In this document: positions 1-10,000 of the stretch, piece by piece | Position numbering within the stretch: position 1 is the stretch's first letter | Layout: each line of letters opens with the position of its first letter | Assembly: GCF_000021805.1 (NCBI RefSeq) | Contig: NC_011726.1 | Coordinates: 1,922,001-1,986,000 of the forward strand | Reading direction: 5' to 3' | Source of the DNA: Rippkaea orientalis PCC 8801 | GTDB lineage: Bacteria > Cyanobacteriota > Cyanobacteriia > Cyanobacteriales > Microcystaceae | Length of the DNA stretch: 64,000 bases | The notes under the pieces: model-generated | Databases searched by the model: none | Seen by the model: the letters and a program-made list of their open reading frames with translations, nothing else | Told to the model about the DNA's origin: nothing | Program-made: the position numbers and the translations under genes

Positions 1-2135
1 CCTAGGGTCTGAACTAGGCGATGGGGATCGATCAGGACTTCCTGGGGAACCAAAACAGTTGGGATACCCTGGAGCAATGGACCAAATAACTCCCAAACTG
101 AATCCACAAAGTTGAGGGAAGTTTTCTGACAGGTAACTTCTCCCGGTGCGAAGGGATAGGTTCGCCACATCCAGGTCAGCCGATTAACCGCACCGCGATG
201 TAATCCGAGAATGCCTTTGGGACGGCCTGTTGAACCTGACGTATAGAGAACATAAGCTAGGTCGTCGGGTTGCGTTAGGTTCTCTAGGTTCTCTGTGGGT
301 TGGGTTTGCCACAAAGCTTGGTCGCGGTTGAAGCAAACGGTCTGACCTGAAAACTTGCCTAGACGGGAGAGGAGATGCTGATCGGTTAGCAGGACATCAG
401 GTTTGGCATCTTGCAGCATGAATTGCAAGCGAGCCACGGGATAATTGGGGTCGAGGGGGATGTAGGCTCCGCCAGCTTTGAGAATGGCTAAGAGTCCAAT
501 GATCATGGCGACCGAGCGTTCAAGGCATAAACCGACCAGTGTTCCCGAAGATACCCCTACCCCTCGCAGATGGTGGGCTAACTGATTTGCTTGTTCATTG
601 AGTTGACGGTAAGTAATTTGTTGGTCAACGAAGATGATCGCCGTAGCATCGGGTGTCCGATTAACTTGAGCCTCGAAGAGTTGATGCAGACAAAACTCTT
701 TTGGATAGGAAGCTTGCGTCTGATTCCATTCAAAAATGACTCGATTTTGTTCTATTGAGGACATTAGCGGCAGATCCCCTAAGGATTGGTCAAGATCTTG
801 AGCGATCGCCGTCAGTAGTGTCCGCATTTGTTCGGCTACCTGTGCTATTGAGGCAGAGGTAAAACGCCGCGCGTTGTAGGTGAGCGTGATGCTTAGTTCC
901 TCAACAACGGGTGATATGTACAGGAATAAGGGGAAATTTTGATTAACTGAGTTAGGAAAAATCTTGTAAGTTGTATCATTTTGTTGGGTTCTTGTTGTTC
1001 CCGTCAGTTTCTTTTGAGGTGTATTGTTAATATCCACTACCGATCCAAACAGAGGGACACTACGGGGAATTTCACTCCAACTTTGTACCATCATCAGGGG
1101 ACTAAAGGCGTACTCTTGCAGAATGCTTTGTTGTTTTTGCAGTTGCTTGAACCAGTTCTCTAATGGCTGGTGATTGTCAACTGTGATACGCATTGGTAGG
1201 GTGTTAATAAACATCCCAATCATTGACTCGACCCCTTCTAAATTAGGAGGGCGACCCGACACAAGCATTCCGAAAACTACATCTGGCTGTCCACTATAAC
1301 GGCTTAAAATAATCGCCCAAGCTCCGAAAATAATGGTATTCAATGTTACATGGCATTTTCGGGCTACCCCTTGCAAAGCCTTGTATAGAGGTTGAGACAG
1401 GGTTGTCCTCCACTCGTCAAAGTGCAACTGAAATCCTTTTTGACGATCGCTGCCGAGATCTCCAGGCAGGGAAGTCGGCCCCGTTATTCCGCCCAAATAG
1501 TCACGCCAAAAGACTTCTGCACTGCGGACATCTTGTTTTTTTAACCAATTGATGTACTCACGATAGGGTCTGGGCTTCGGGAGCCTTAACGGCTGGTTTT
1601 GCAGATTGGCTTGATAAAATGTCCTCACTTCGGCCAGCAGAAGCGGATGAGACCAACCATCCAAAAGGATATGATGATGGCTAAAGACCAGGTAGTAGGA
1701 ATCTTGGCGGCTGCGAAAGAGTAACAGCCGTAGCAGAGGGGGTTTAGTTAGGTCAAACCCCCGATAGCGGTCTTCTCGTAGAGATTGTCTTAATTTTAAT
1801 TCCTGTTCCCACGAAGATAACCCACGCCAATCATAGCTTTCGATGTCTATGGAGATTTTACGATGTACGACTTGCTGGGGTCTGTCAAGGTCTTCCCAGT
1901 GAAAGGAGGTTCGCAGGATCGTGTGACGGTCTACAATCTGTTGCCATGCGCTTTTGAGAGCAGCAAGATTCAATTGCTCAAATTTGTAAACTCCCTGATT
2001 GATATACATCCCCATACCTTGATCTTGCAGGGTATGTATGAGCATTCCCTCCTGTAAAGGAGAGAGTTCATACATATCTTCAATCTCGAAGGAGTTATCA
2101 TTGATTATCCTAGTGATGCTGTTCTGTTCTCCCAT
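1..2135 (-). CDS. Non-ribosomal peptide synthetase, 5' part (C-A), cut by window edge
   Basis: The frame is open from an ATG at 2135 to base 1, so only the first ~710 residues are present. A condensation domain comes first (about residues 15-430), with the opening LSPLQEGML and the catalytic motif HHILLDGW near 1650-1680. An adenylation domain follows, with core motif YTSGSTGRPKG near 210-265, and the rest lies outside the window. Because the protein starts directly with a condensation domain, it probably receives an acyl or peptidyl group from another protein or carries an N-acyl cap; that is inference. It is transcribed away from the adaptor/panD/NRPS set and probably belongs to the same locus. 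The substrate cannot be read because the specificity pocket is incomplete. Confidence 0.93.
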   Translation of the reverse strand, partial: MGEQNSITRIINDNSFEIEDMYELSPLQEGMLIHTLQDQGMGMYINQGVYKFEQLNLAALKSAWQQIVDRHTILRTSFHWEDLDRPQQVVHRKISIDIESYDWRGLSSWEQELKLRQSLREDRYRGFDLTKPPLLRLLLFRSRQDSYYLVFSHHHILLDGWSHPLLLAEVRTFYQANLQNQPLRLPKPRPYREYINWLKKQDVRSAEVFWRDYLGGITGPTSLPGDLGSDRQKGFQLHFDEWRTTLSQPLYKALQGVARKCHVTLNTIIFGAWAIILSRYSGQPDVVFGMLVSGRPPNLEGVESMIGMFINTLPMRITVDNHQPLENWFKQLQKQQSILQEYAFSPLMMVQSWSEIPRSVPLFGSVVDINNTPQKKLTGTTRTQQNDTTYKIFPNSVNQNFPLFLYISPVVEELSITLTYNARRFTSASIAQVAEQMRTLLTAIAQDLDQSLGDLPLMSSIEQNRVIFEWNQTQASYPKEFCLHQLFEAQVNRTPDATAIIFVDQQITYRQLNEQANQLAHHLRGVGVSSGTLVGLCLERSVAMIIGLLAILKAGGAYIPLDPNYPVARLQFMLQDAKPDVLLTDQHLLSRLGKFSGQTVCFNRDQALWQTQPTENLENLTQPDDLAYVLYTSGSTGRPKGILGLHRGAVNRLTWMWRTYPFAPGEVTCQKTSLNFVDSVWELFGPLLQGIPTVLVPQEVLIDPHRLVQTL

Positions 2136-2377
2136 AGTGAAGCTTAAACTAAAGTCCTCTTAACTCAAACCCCTATTGTTATTCGATAATTCGGTCAGAT
2201 TTTGCTTTTACTGTACTTTCCATTTGATAAAAATGCCGTCCTTTGTTGACAAATATTAATAATGATTAGATAAATTCAAGACTCTATTATTATAATATTA
2301 TCGGGAACGCAAGTAACTGGAGATAGACTGATTTTTCTAATTCTCTTAGCTAGCTTGGCTTTTGCAGAAACTTTGCT
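2136..2377. promoter_or_regulatory. Divergent intergenic region of the NRPS locus
   Basis: These 242 AT-rich bases separate the leftward NRPS from the rightward adaptor gene, so both promoters should lie here. A run of alternating A and T around 2250-2300 is the most promoter-like part. I see no certain -35/-10 pair or known operator. Confidence 0.4.
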
Positions 2378-4975
2378 ATGCTCATAACACATTTTAATCG
2401 GTTGCGTAAGGATCTAATTATTACTACGATAGCGGATCATCAAACATCGGCAAAACGCTACTTAATCAAAGATCCGAGATCTCAAGAAACTTTTGAATTT
2501 CGAGAAGAAGAATATTTTTTGTGTCAACTGATGGATGGAGTTACCTCCGTACCAGAAATTTTAGCGGCCTTTGAGAAACGCTTTCAGACTCAACTGACCG
2601 AAGCAGATTATCAAAACTTTGCTCAGGAAATTGAGAGCCTTAATCTCCTAGAGTCCTATAATAGCGAAGTTCAGCCCACTGAACAGCCCATTAGGAATGG
2701 TCAAACCAATCCCTCAACCATGAACGGGAAAAAAAGCCATTCTTCTAAGATGTTTGTGTGGAAAGTTAGGAATCCTGAGGCGTTTTTTGGTCGATTAGTC
2801 TCTTGGACTAAACCTTATCACCGTTTTTTAAAATTATCCCCCTGGCTACTCATTCCTTTATTAGTGATCGCGCTGATTACGTTTTTCAATCATCTGGACT
2901 TGTTCTGGAATGACCTGAATTTTTTCGGTGATGCAATCCCTTTTATTGTCACTTATATTGCTAACATTGTCCTCTTGAATGGCTGTGGTCGGCTGATTCA
3001 AGCAACGATTTTTACTGCCTATAGAGGACAGCCCTCAGTGTTTGGGATAACCCTAGTCTTAGGATTTATCCCTCGTTTCCAAGTTAAGCTTCAAGAGTAT
3101 CAAAGCGCATCAAGACAAGCTCAACTTTGGATCTATGGTGCGCCTTTGCTGCTGCGCCTTTTTGTTTTTAGCTTGGGCGTGATTTTTTGGTATGCTACTC
3201 GCACCACGGGAACGGCACTACCAACTTTGGTTTTAGTGCTTGCCCATACTGCCCTTTCAACCTTCTTGTTTGTGTCCTTCCCCCTGTTGTCAGGCTATGG
3301 TCATTACTTCTTGATTGCTGCGTTGGGACTACCTAATAACTTTCTCTCCCAGTCTCAAAAAGCTTCAAGGATGCTGTTCTGGGGAGGGCGTTTACCGAGT
3401 TTTTTATCAACTAAACAGAAAATTTTGCTGGTCGGGGTAGGATTAGCCAGTAATATCGCTGTCTTGATAATGCTGTTTCTATTTATTAACTATTTTGCCC
3501 AAGGGATAACCAAGACTTTTCCGCAAATCTTTGGACCACAGACTGGCCTATTTGTCCTATTCCTCTTCTTGATCATCGGTTTGATTCAACTGATTCCTCG
3601 ATTGGACTTCGGTGGGAGAAAAGCTCAAGTTTCCAGTCGCTCTAGTGTAACTTTCACAAACGAAACCCCTCTTGCTCAAACGCCCTTAACCGCTTCTAGG
3701 AAAAGATTTTCTGCGTGGTTGAACACAGGGGTGAAAATTCTGCTTCTTGTGGGTTTAATCATTTGGCTGTCCCTGCCTTATCAAACCAAGCCAGGCGGAA
3801 CCCTACAACTGCTGACCCCAAGACAAATAGACATTCAAGCCCAAGTCAGTGGTAAAAGCCAAATCATCCGAGTGATGTTTCCCGGGGGGAATGAACAATT
3901 GATCCCAGCAGGAACAGTCATTGCTCAAATGAAAGATATTGACCTTGAAAACGAGATAGAGACACTGGGAGCGGAAATTGACAAAGCCAAAAGTACACTC
4001 CAAAGTCGCCAATCCGATCTCGACAAACTGTTAGCCACACCAAGAAAAGAAGATATACAAGTGGCTCGTGATCAGGTCAAGGCAGCCCAAACGGAAGTAG
4101 AGACAGCCAAAAAAGCCATTGCGATCGCCCAAAAAAACTTAGAAGTCACCGAGCAGCAAATACAAAGTGCCCTAACCGAAGCCAATTTTTATATTCGTGA
4201 GACGGTTCGCTTAGAAGAAGGTTACCAAGAAGGAGCCATTGCTTTAAGCCTTGTAGAAGATGCCCAAAGACAAGCCGAAACCAAAAAAATCGAAGCCCAA
4301 GAAAAACGGGCTTTGTTATTAAGACAACAACAAGAAGTTGAACAAGCCCGTAGTCAGTTAGCTACTGCCCAAGAAAATCTGCAAATCAGTCAATCTTCCC
4401 TGGAATTAGTCTTAAGTGGTCCCTATGATGACGATGTTGAAGCAGCTCGGCACGATGTTGCAACCGCTAGGGCTGACCTAGAACGGTTAAATAAACAACA
4501 ACGGCAATCTCAAGATAAACTCAAACTGACCACCTTAGTGATGCCCTTAAATGGTTATTTGGTGACCCCTTATTTAGAAACTAAAGTAGGAACCTATTTG
4601 GAACAAGGAGATACCTTTGCTGTCGCAGAGGACGCCACAAGCATCTTAGCAGAAGTGCAAGTTCCCGAATACGATGTCGGTCAATTTTCGACAGGAAAAA
4701 AAGTTGCAGTGAAACTCGCTGCCTATCCCAATGAAACCATTACCGGAAAAGTTGTAGCCATCACTCCCTCGGCTAGCGAGGAAACAACGGAAACTAGCGT
4801 CGAATCTGGGCGATATCTCCAAGTGTTAGTCGAAATTCCCTATTCAGGACGAATATTAAAAACTGGGATGACGGGTTATGCTAAGATTGAAGGGCAAACC
4901 AAACCAATGATTGTCGCATTTACGACACCTATGGTTCGCTTCTTCCAAATAGAAGTATGGTCTTGGCTCCCTTAG
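2378..4975 (+). CDS. PqqD-like / degenerate M50-like membrane / HlyD-type adaptor fusion protein
   Basis: This 865-residue protein has three parts. Residues 1-95 look like a PqqD-type winged-helix peptide-binding domain. Residues ~150-420 are multi-pass membrane, resembling the M50 site-2-protease fold. Residues ~445-860 are a membrane-fusion (HlyD) adaptor: one membrane helix, a split lipoyl-like domain, a long coiled coil (about 520-700) and a beta-barrel tail. The position where M50 proteins carry HExxH reads NGCGRLIQ, so proteolysis is unlikely. Known relatives accompany peptide or bacteriocin export. Its place beside NRPS genes suggests export or handling of the product (inference). The ATG at 2378 is the only good start. 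No ABC ATPase partner is adjacent. Confidence 0.8.
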   Translation: MLITHFNRLRKDLIITTIADHQTSAKRYLIKDPRSQETFEFREEEYFLCQLMDGVTSVPEILAAFEKRFQTQLTEADYQNFAQEIESLNLLESYNSEVQPTEQPIRNGQTNPSTMNGKKSHSSKMFVWKVRNPEAFFGRLVSWTKPYHRFLKLSPWLLIPLLVIALITFFNHLDLFWNDLNFFGDAIPFIVTYIANIVLLNGCGRLIQATIFTAYRGQPSVFGITLVLGFIPRFQVKLQEYQSASRQAQLWIYGAPLLLRLFVFSLGVIFWYATRTTGTALPTLVLVLAHTALSTFLFVSFPLLSGYGHYFLIAALGLPNNFLSQSQKASRMLFWGGRLPSFLSTKQKILLVGVGLASNIAVLIMLFLFINYFAQGITKTFPQIFGPQTGLFVLFLFLIIGLIQLIPRLDFGGRKAQVSSRSSVTFTNETPLAQTPLTASRKRFSAWLNTGVKILLLVGLIIWLSLPYQTKPGGTLQLLTPRQIDIQAQVSGKSQIIRVMFPGGNEQLIPAGTVIAQMKDIDLENEIETLGAEIDKAKSTLQSRQSDLDKLLATPRKEDIQVARDQVKAAQTEVETAKKAIAIAQKNLEVTEQQIQSALTEANFYIRETVRLEEGYQEGAIALSLVEDAQRQAETKKIEAQEKRALLLRQQQEVEQARSQLATAQENLQISQSSLELVLSGPYDDDVEAARHDVATARADLERLNKQQRQSQDKLKLTTLVMPLNGYLVTPYLETKVGTYLEQGDTFAVAEDATSILAEVQVPEYDVGQFSTGKKVAVKLAAYPNETITGKVVAITPSASEETTETSVESGRYLQVLVEIPYSGRILKTGMTGYAKIEGQTKPMIVAFTTPMVRFFQIEVWSWLP

Positions 4976-5110
4976 CTTAACGTTGGCATGAGTTCCTCAC
5001 AAAGCTCCTCTTTGTTCCCCTACGAATAAACTGTATAGGAGAAACAACCACCTACTTGAGTCGGCGTGTGCTACCATATCCAAATGACCGAAAAGTGATG
5101 AGATTTGGTA

Positions 5111-6145
5111 ATGTCTAATTTTACCCCTAAAATCAAACGAGTCACGAAACCGACTGACAAAAGCGGATTAGCAAGGATGGCTTTGCAACTCGTCCAAGAA
5201 AACCGCTATGATGAAGCTTTGTTAGCTTTTCAAGAAATTCTTGAACAAGATCCCAATACCAAACAAGCTCATCTAGGAATTGGCAGGATCTATTTGAAGC
5301 AAAAAGATTACCAAGGAGCCTTGACTCACTTCCAAACCGCCAGAAACCTAGATCCGATGATGGTTCAAGCGTCTTTAGCCATTGGCAATGCTTATTACGA
5401 GCTAAAGCAACTAGAATTATCAATGCAAGCTTTTCAAGACGCAGTCAATATTGATCCTAGCGATGCAACGGGGTATTTGGGGATTGGTCGAGTTCTCATC
5501 AAGCAAAAGCAATATCCTCAAGCCAAGGAGCAATTGCAAAAAGCTCTAGTCCTCAATCCGCAGTTGATACTAGCCCGTCTGCTCATGGCTCAGATTTATC
5601 AGGAACAGGGGGATATAGATCAAGCTATTACTGAAATAGAATCAGTCCTCAAGCTCAATCCCACCCTCTCCAATGCCTATCAAGGGTTAGGAAATCTCTA
5701 CCTGAAACAAGAAAAATATGCCCTAGCTCGGAAAAACTTTGAACAAGCTCAGCAATTAAATCCCAAGATTCCAGCAGCAGCTAAACTGCCTTATCTAGAA
5801 GTTTTAGTCCAAGATAACGCCCTCGATGAAGCAACAGCTATTCTAAAGGAAATGCCCAACCAAAAACCCCTCGAAGTGAGAAAACAAAAACTATGGGGAG
5901 ATATTTATGTCCGTCAAGGCTTCCTCGAAGAAGCCCTACAATCTTACCGATCAGCTGCTTTACTGGCAGCAGAAGAGGGAGAGATAAGAAATGAGCTTTC
6001 GGATTTAGATCCGTTACTACAGAAAGCCCAAACTGACTTAAAAGCCTTAGTAGAAATCTACAAAGCCAAAGCAATTGAGCGAATTTCAACAATGAAACTC
6101 CCGGAGAATGCGACGGACAGGACAGCATTAGATTCTTTATTCTAG
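5111..6145 (+). CDS. TPR-repeat protein
   Basis: This 344-residue soluble protein consists of tandem tetratricopeptide repeats from about residue 17 to 235, with the usual A-x-G/N-Y and D/NP signatures (for example LDPMMVQA, IDPSDATG, LNPTLSNA). The C-terminal third is helical and less regular. It has no signal peptide, so it is probably a cytoplasmic scaffold. It starts 135 bp after the adaptor gene in the same direction and may work with it. I chose ATG 5111 over an in-frame TTG at 5105. Specific partners cannot be inferred. Confidence 0.8.
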   Translation: MSNFTPKIKRVTKPTDKSGLARMALQLVQENRYDEALLAFQEILEQDPNTKQAHLGIGRIYLKQKDYQGALTHFQTARNLDPMMVQASLAIGNAYYELKQLELSMQAFQDAVNIDPSDATGYLGIGRVLIKQKQYPQAKEQLQKALVLNPQLILARLLMAQIYQEQGDIDQAITEIESVLKLNPTLSNAYQGLGNLYLKQEKYALARKNFEQAQQLNPKIPAAAKLPYLEVLVQDNALDEATAILKEMPNQKPLEVRKQKLWGDIYVRQGFLEEALQSYRSAALLAAEEGEIRNELSDLDPLLQKAQTDLKALVEIYKAKAIERISTMKLPENATDRTALDSLF

Positions 6146-6628
6146 CCCTGTATTAAGGTAAGGTGCTCGCCCCTTCTAGGGGTAAACCGTGTAGGCAACA
6201 CAGACGAAGATCTCTGTGATCAAAATTCCTTTTTATTAGACCTCTCCAATAATTCAGATGTTAGCTTGATGATACAAGGGTTTCAGGTTAATTTCTGGAG
6301 ATGTCTATTGACTTTGTCACCTTCTTCTACCCTGGCAATGATAGTTAGTCAAGAATAGAATATCATGCAGCAACTCGTGCCAGTTAAGCCAGTTAAGCAA
6401 GTAATACCCCCTGGTGCAGTGATCTTTCTGGCTAATTTTAATAGTCGTAACCTCCGTCGTGAGAATATAATAGATCTAATGAAAAATTTACTTTGTAACC
6501 TAATGCAATGTCTATTCCTTCGGCAATCAAGAAACAAAGACATCGCCAAATATGACCAATCTAGCGACTTTAGGTTAAGCTAAAACCTTGACTAATAAAC
6601 ATTATGTAAATCAATATTGAATCTGACT
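6146..6628. other. Gap between TPR gene and panD
   Basis: This 483-base gap has no convincing gene. A 72-codon frame at 6365-6583 has no family resemblance or ribosome-binding site. A short direct repeat (GCCAGTTAA twice) lies near 6380-6398, and a small CCCC/GGGG hairpin lies near 6171-6183. The panD promoter probably lies in the right half. Confidence 0.4.
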
Positions 6629-7027
6629 ATGAAACGTACTTTTTTGAACAGCAAAATTCACCGAGCCACTGTCACCGGTTCAGAACTCAACTATGTGGGA
6701 TCGATGGCGATTGATGCTGAACTGATGAAAGCAGCCAACATTCTCCCCTTTGAAAGAATAGAAATCGTTAACGTTAATAACGGACAACGATGGGCAACCT
6801 ATGTTATTGAAGCTGAACCGGGCAGTGGCATTATGGAGGTCAGAGGGGCTGCTGCTAGACTGGCGGAAGTTGGGGATATTGTAATTATCTTTACCTATAT
6901 CGAGATCGAAGAACCCATCCCTGTCCCTTGGCATCCGCGTGTCGTCATGGTCAATGAAAAGAATCAAATCTCTGAAATTCGCCACATAGCTGCTGATAAA
7001 CCTTCTGAATTGCTCTTTTCACTCTAA
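6629..7027 (+). CDS. panD: Aspartate 1-decarboxylase proenzyme
   Basis: This 132-residue protein matches PanD along its full length. The enzyme converts L-aspartate to beta-alanine using a pyruvoyl group formed by self-cleavage. The cleavage site Gly-Ser is visible in YVGSMAID at residues ~24-25, and the conserved blocks NVNNGQR, GAAAR and VGDIVII are present. The start is ATG 6629, giving the family's MKRTF-type N-terminus; an in-frame TTG at 6617 is less likely. Its stop lies only 19 bp before the NRPS start, so the two are almost certainly co-transcribed. In this place PanD may feed beta-alanine to the peptide synthetase rather than, or in addition to, pantothenate synthesis (inference). 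Confidence 0.93.
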
Positions 7028-7046
7028 CAGCCAACACCAATTACTC

Positions 7047-10000
7047 ATGTTTCAAGACAGGTTGAGAAACAAGGATATTGCTGACTGGCGAACTGAGTTA
7101 GCACAGAACATAGAACAATCAGGAAATTGCGGCGATCGCCTATTGTCGAATCCTTCTAGTATTAGGGTAGGTGTTGAAAAAATCATCATACCAGCCCCAT
7201 TGTCCCAGGAATTGCGTTACTTAGCCGAGGCTGAAAACGTAGACTTAGGCATTATTTTTTTGGGGATCTTTCAAGTACTCTTGCATCGGCATACCAGTGA
7301 TGATGAAGTACCTGTAGGTGTCATGATTCCTGTTGAGGATAAAGAGGGATCAACTTCTAGGGGAGACTTGGTAAAACCGCTTGTTTTTCGGTCAAAATTC
7401 TCGCCAAAGCTCACCCTTAGCCAGCTTTGGCAGCAAATTTTACATAATCACTCGCATTTTCTGCAACAGGCAACCTCGATCCAAGACTGTTACGAAGGGA
7501 AGCAAAGCAAGGAAGAAGAAACCCCCCTGAATTACCCCAACCCCTTGCGAGCGGCATTCTCGATGGAAGAAATGCCGCTAATTAAGCCAAGCTTTTCTGA
7601 CTTAGTGTTAACTCAGGTTACCCTCAACGAACCGATTTTACCTTGCGATCTTGTCCTGAGTGTTAGGACTGAGGGGGAAGAAATTACCCTCAAGCTTCTC
7701 TATGATAGCAACCTCTTTTCTGCCGACTTTGCCGAACGGATATCACGACATTTACTCAACGCTTTAAACGCGACTGTTGAAAAACCGAACTGCTTAGTAG
7801 AAAAGTTACCCCTGATGGATCAAGAAGAATACCAACAACTAATACTAGAGTGGAGTGGGACTGATGCAGACTTTCCGCCAGAAATCTGTCTTCACCAGCT
7901 TTTTGAAGCACAAGTTAAGCGAACCCCCGACGCTTGTGCGGTCATCCATAACCAAGAACAGATATCCTACCAAGCACTGGATCAACGAGCCAATCAGTTA
8001 GCCAGATATCTACAACAATTTGAGGTTAAACCAGATACCAAGGTAGCTCTCTACTTAGATCCGTCCATTGAATTACTCATAACCATCTTGGCTATTTGGA
8101 AAGCCGGGGCAGCCTATGTTCCGATTTCTCCGTCAATGCCAAGGGAACGGGTGCATTTTATGCTCTGTGATATCCAAGCTCCAGTCTTGATCACCAAAGA
8201 ACCCTTTATCAACAATGATCTAGCATTTCCTTGTCAGGTGATCCGACTCGATGCCGATGCTGCCCAGATTGACGGTCAGCCAAACACTCCGCCCCTCCAT
8301 CAAGCAACGCCAGACAATCTAGCTTATGTTATTTACACCTCTGGGTCAACGGGGGAACCGAAAGGCGTAATGGTTCCCCATCGAGGGATTGCTAATACCC
8401 TATTGAGGCGACAAGAGGCTTTTCCCTTCCATCAGACAGATCGACTGTTGCTCACCTTCTCCTTTGTCTTTGATGCCTCAATCTTCCAACTTTTCCAACC
8501 CCTACTATCGGGAGCTTGTTTGGTGATTCCTGAACGGGAACATGGGGGTGATCCCATGCGCATCATCAACGCTATCCGTCGTTATCAAATTACCGTACTG
8601 GGGTTAAATCCTTCCTTATTGGCTCTGTTAGTCAAAGAGCAAGGGTTTGAGCAATGTGATTCTGTGCGAATGATGTTTTGTGGTGGGGAATCGGTATCTG
8701 AGAGCCTTCTAGAGAAAATCAACGAGGTTACAGGCATTAACGTCCATAATATGTACGGACCCACAGAAGCCTCCATGGAAGCTACCTATTGGACCTATGA
8801 ACCCCAAATGCGAGTTTCTATTGGACGACCCATCAAGAATACAAGAGCTTATGTTCTTGATGAGCAATTACAACCTACACCCATTGGAGTCCCCGGAGAA
8901 TTATACCTTGGAGGTGTAGGATTGGCTTGGGGCTACTTAAATCAACCCCAACTGACCGCAGAAAAATTTTTACCCGATCCCTTTAGTTCCGTACCCAGTC
9001 GGCGAATGTATCGAACAGGGGATAGGTGTCGCTGGTTGCCTAACGGGTATCTTGAGTATTTAGGTCGCCAAGATGAGCAGGTGAAGCTGAACGGCTATCG
9101 CATCGAACTCCAAGAAATAGAAGCTTGTCTGCAAAAGAATACAACGGTGCGAGAAAATGTCGTTCTCCTGCGCGAAGATCAACCAGGAGATAAGCGACTG
9201 GTTGGTTATGTAGTCCCCAAGAACATTGAGCAAAGTAACCCCGAAGAGTTACGAAGTTACCTGCGGAGTCATCTTCCCACCTATATGATTCCGTCTACCT
9301 TTGTTTTTTTGGAATCCTTGCCTCGCACTGCGGGGGGCAAGGTGAACCGCCGAGCGCTAAAAGCTCATCCCCTGACCCCCTCTTCACGAAGGATTGCTGA
9401 TTGGTCAGAGCAACCGTTAGAAGCTTTTCTGGCGGGGTTGTGGCAGGAAGTCTTAGGACTTGATGGCATTGGGGAAGGGGAAAATTTCTTTGAGTTAGGA
9501 GGTAATTCTCTAAGGGCTGCTATTTTAGCCCATAAGCTTGAGGAAACCTTGAATGAGTTTGTTTATCCGATCGTTTTGTACGATGCTCCAACTCTCGAAA
9601 AACTTGCCCACTATTTACGCCTCAATTATCCTCAGTCAGTGGTTCGCTTGTTTGGACAAGAGGCCTTGAAGGGCGTAGAATCTCCTCGTAGCAGTGCCAT
9701 TACTGAAGCGAGTATCACTACCCTTAGAGAATTAATCCGCCCACTTCCTACACGGGAGTCTATCCCCGATAGTCCGAAAAATCCGGAGGCAATCTTTATT
9801 CTGTCTCCCCCTCGTTCGGGTTCAACCCTGTTGCGGATTATGTTGGGCGGCCATCCGGCACTGTTTTCTCCACCAGAATTGCAGTTGCTCAACTACAACA
9901 CCCTAGGGGAACGAAAAGCGGCCTTATCTTCTGAACGGGATAATTTTTGGCTACAGGGGACGATTCAAGCCCTGATGCAAATTCAGGGGTGGAGTGTTGA

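Noticed and set aside
1-2135. Several plus-strand frames of 60-69 codons in the first 2 kb
   Set aside because: They are shadows of the leftward NRPS gene, which is open along the whole stretch.
6365-6583. 72-codon frame before panD
   Set aside because: It has no ribosome-binding site or family resemblance, and it overlaps another frame on the opposite strand; probably chance.
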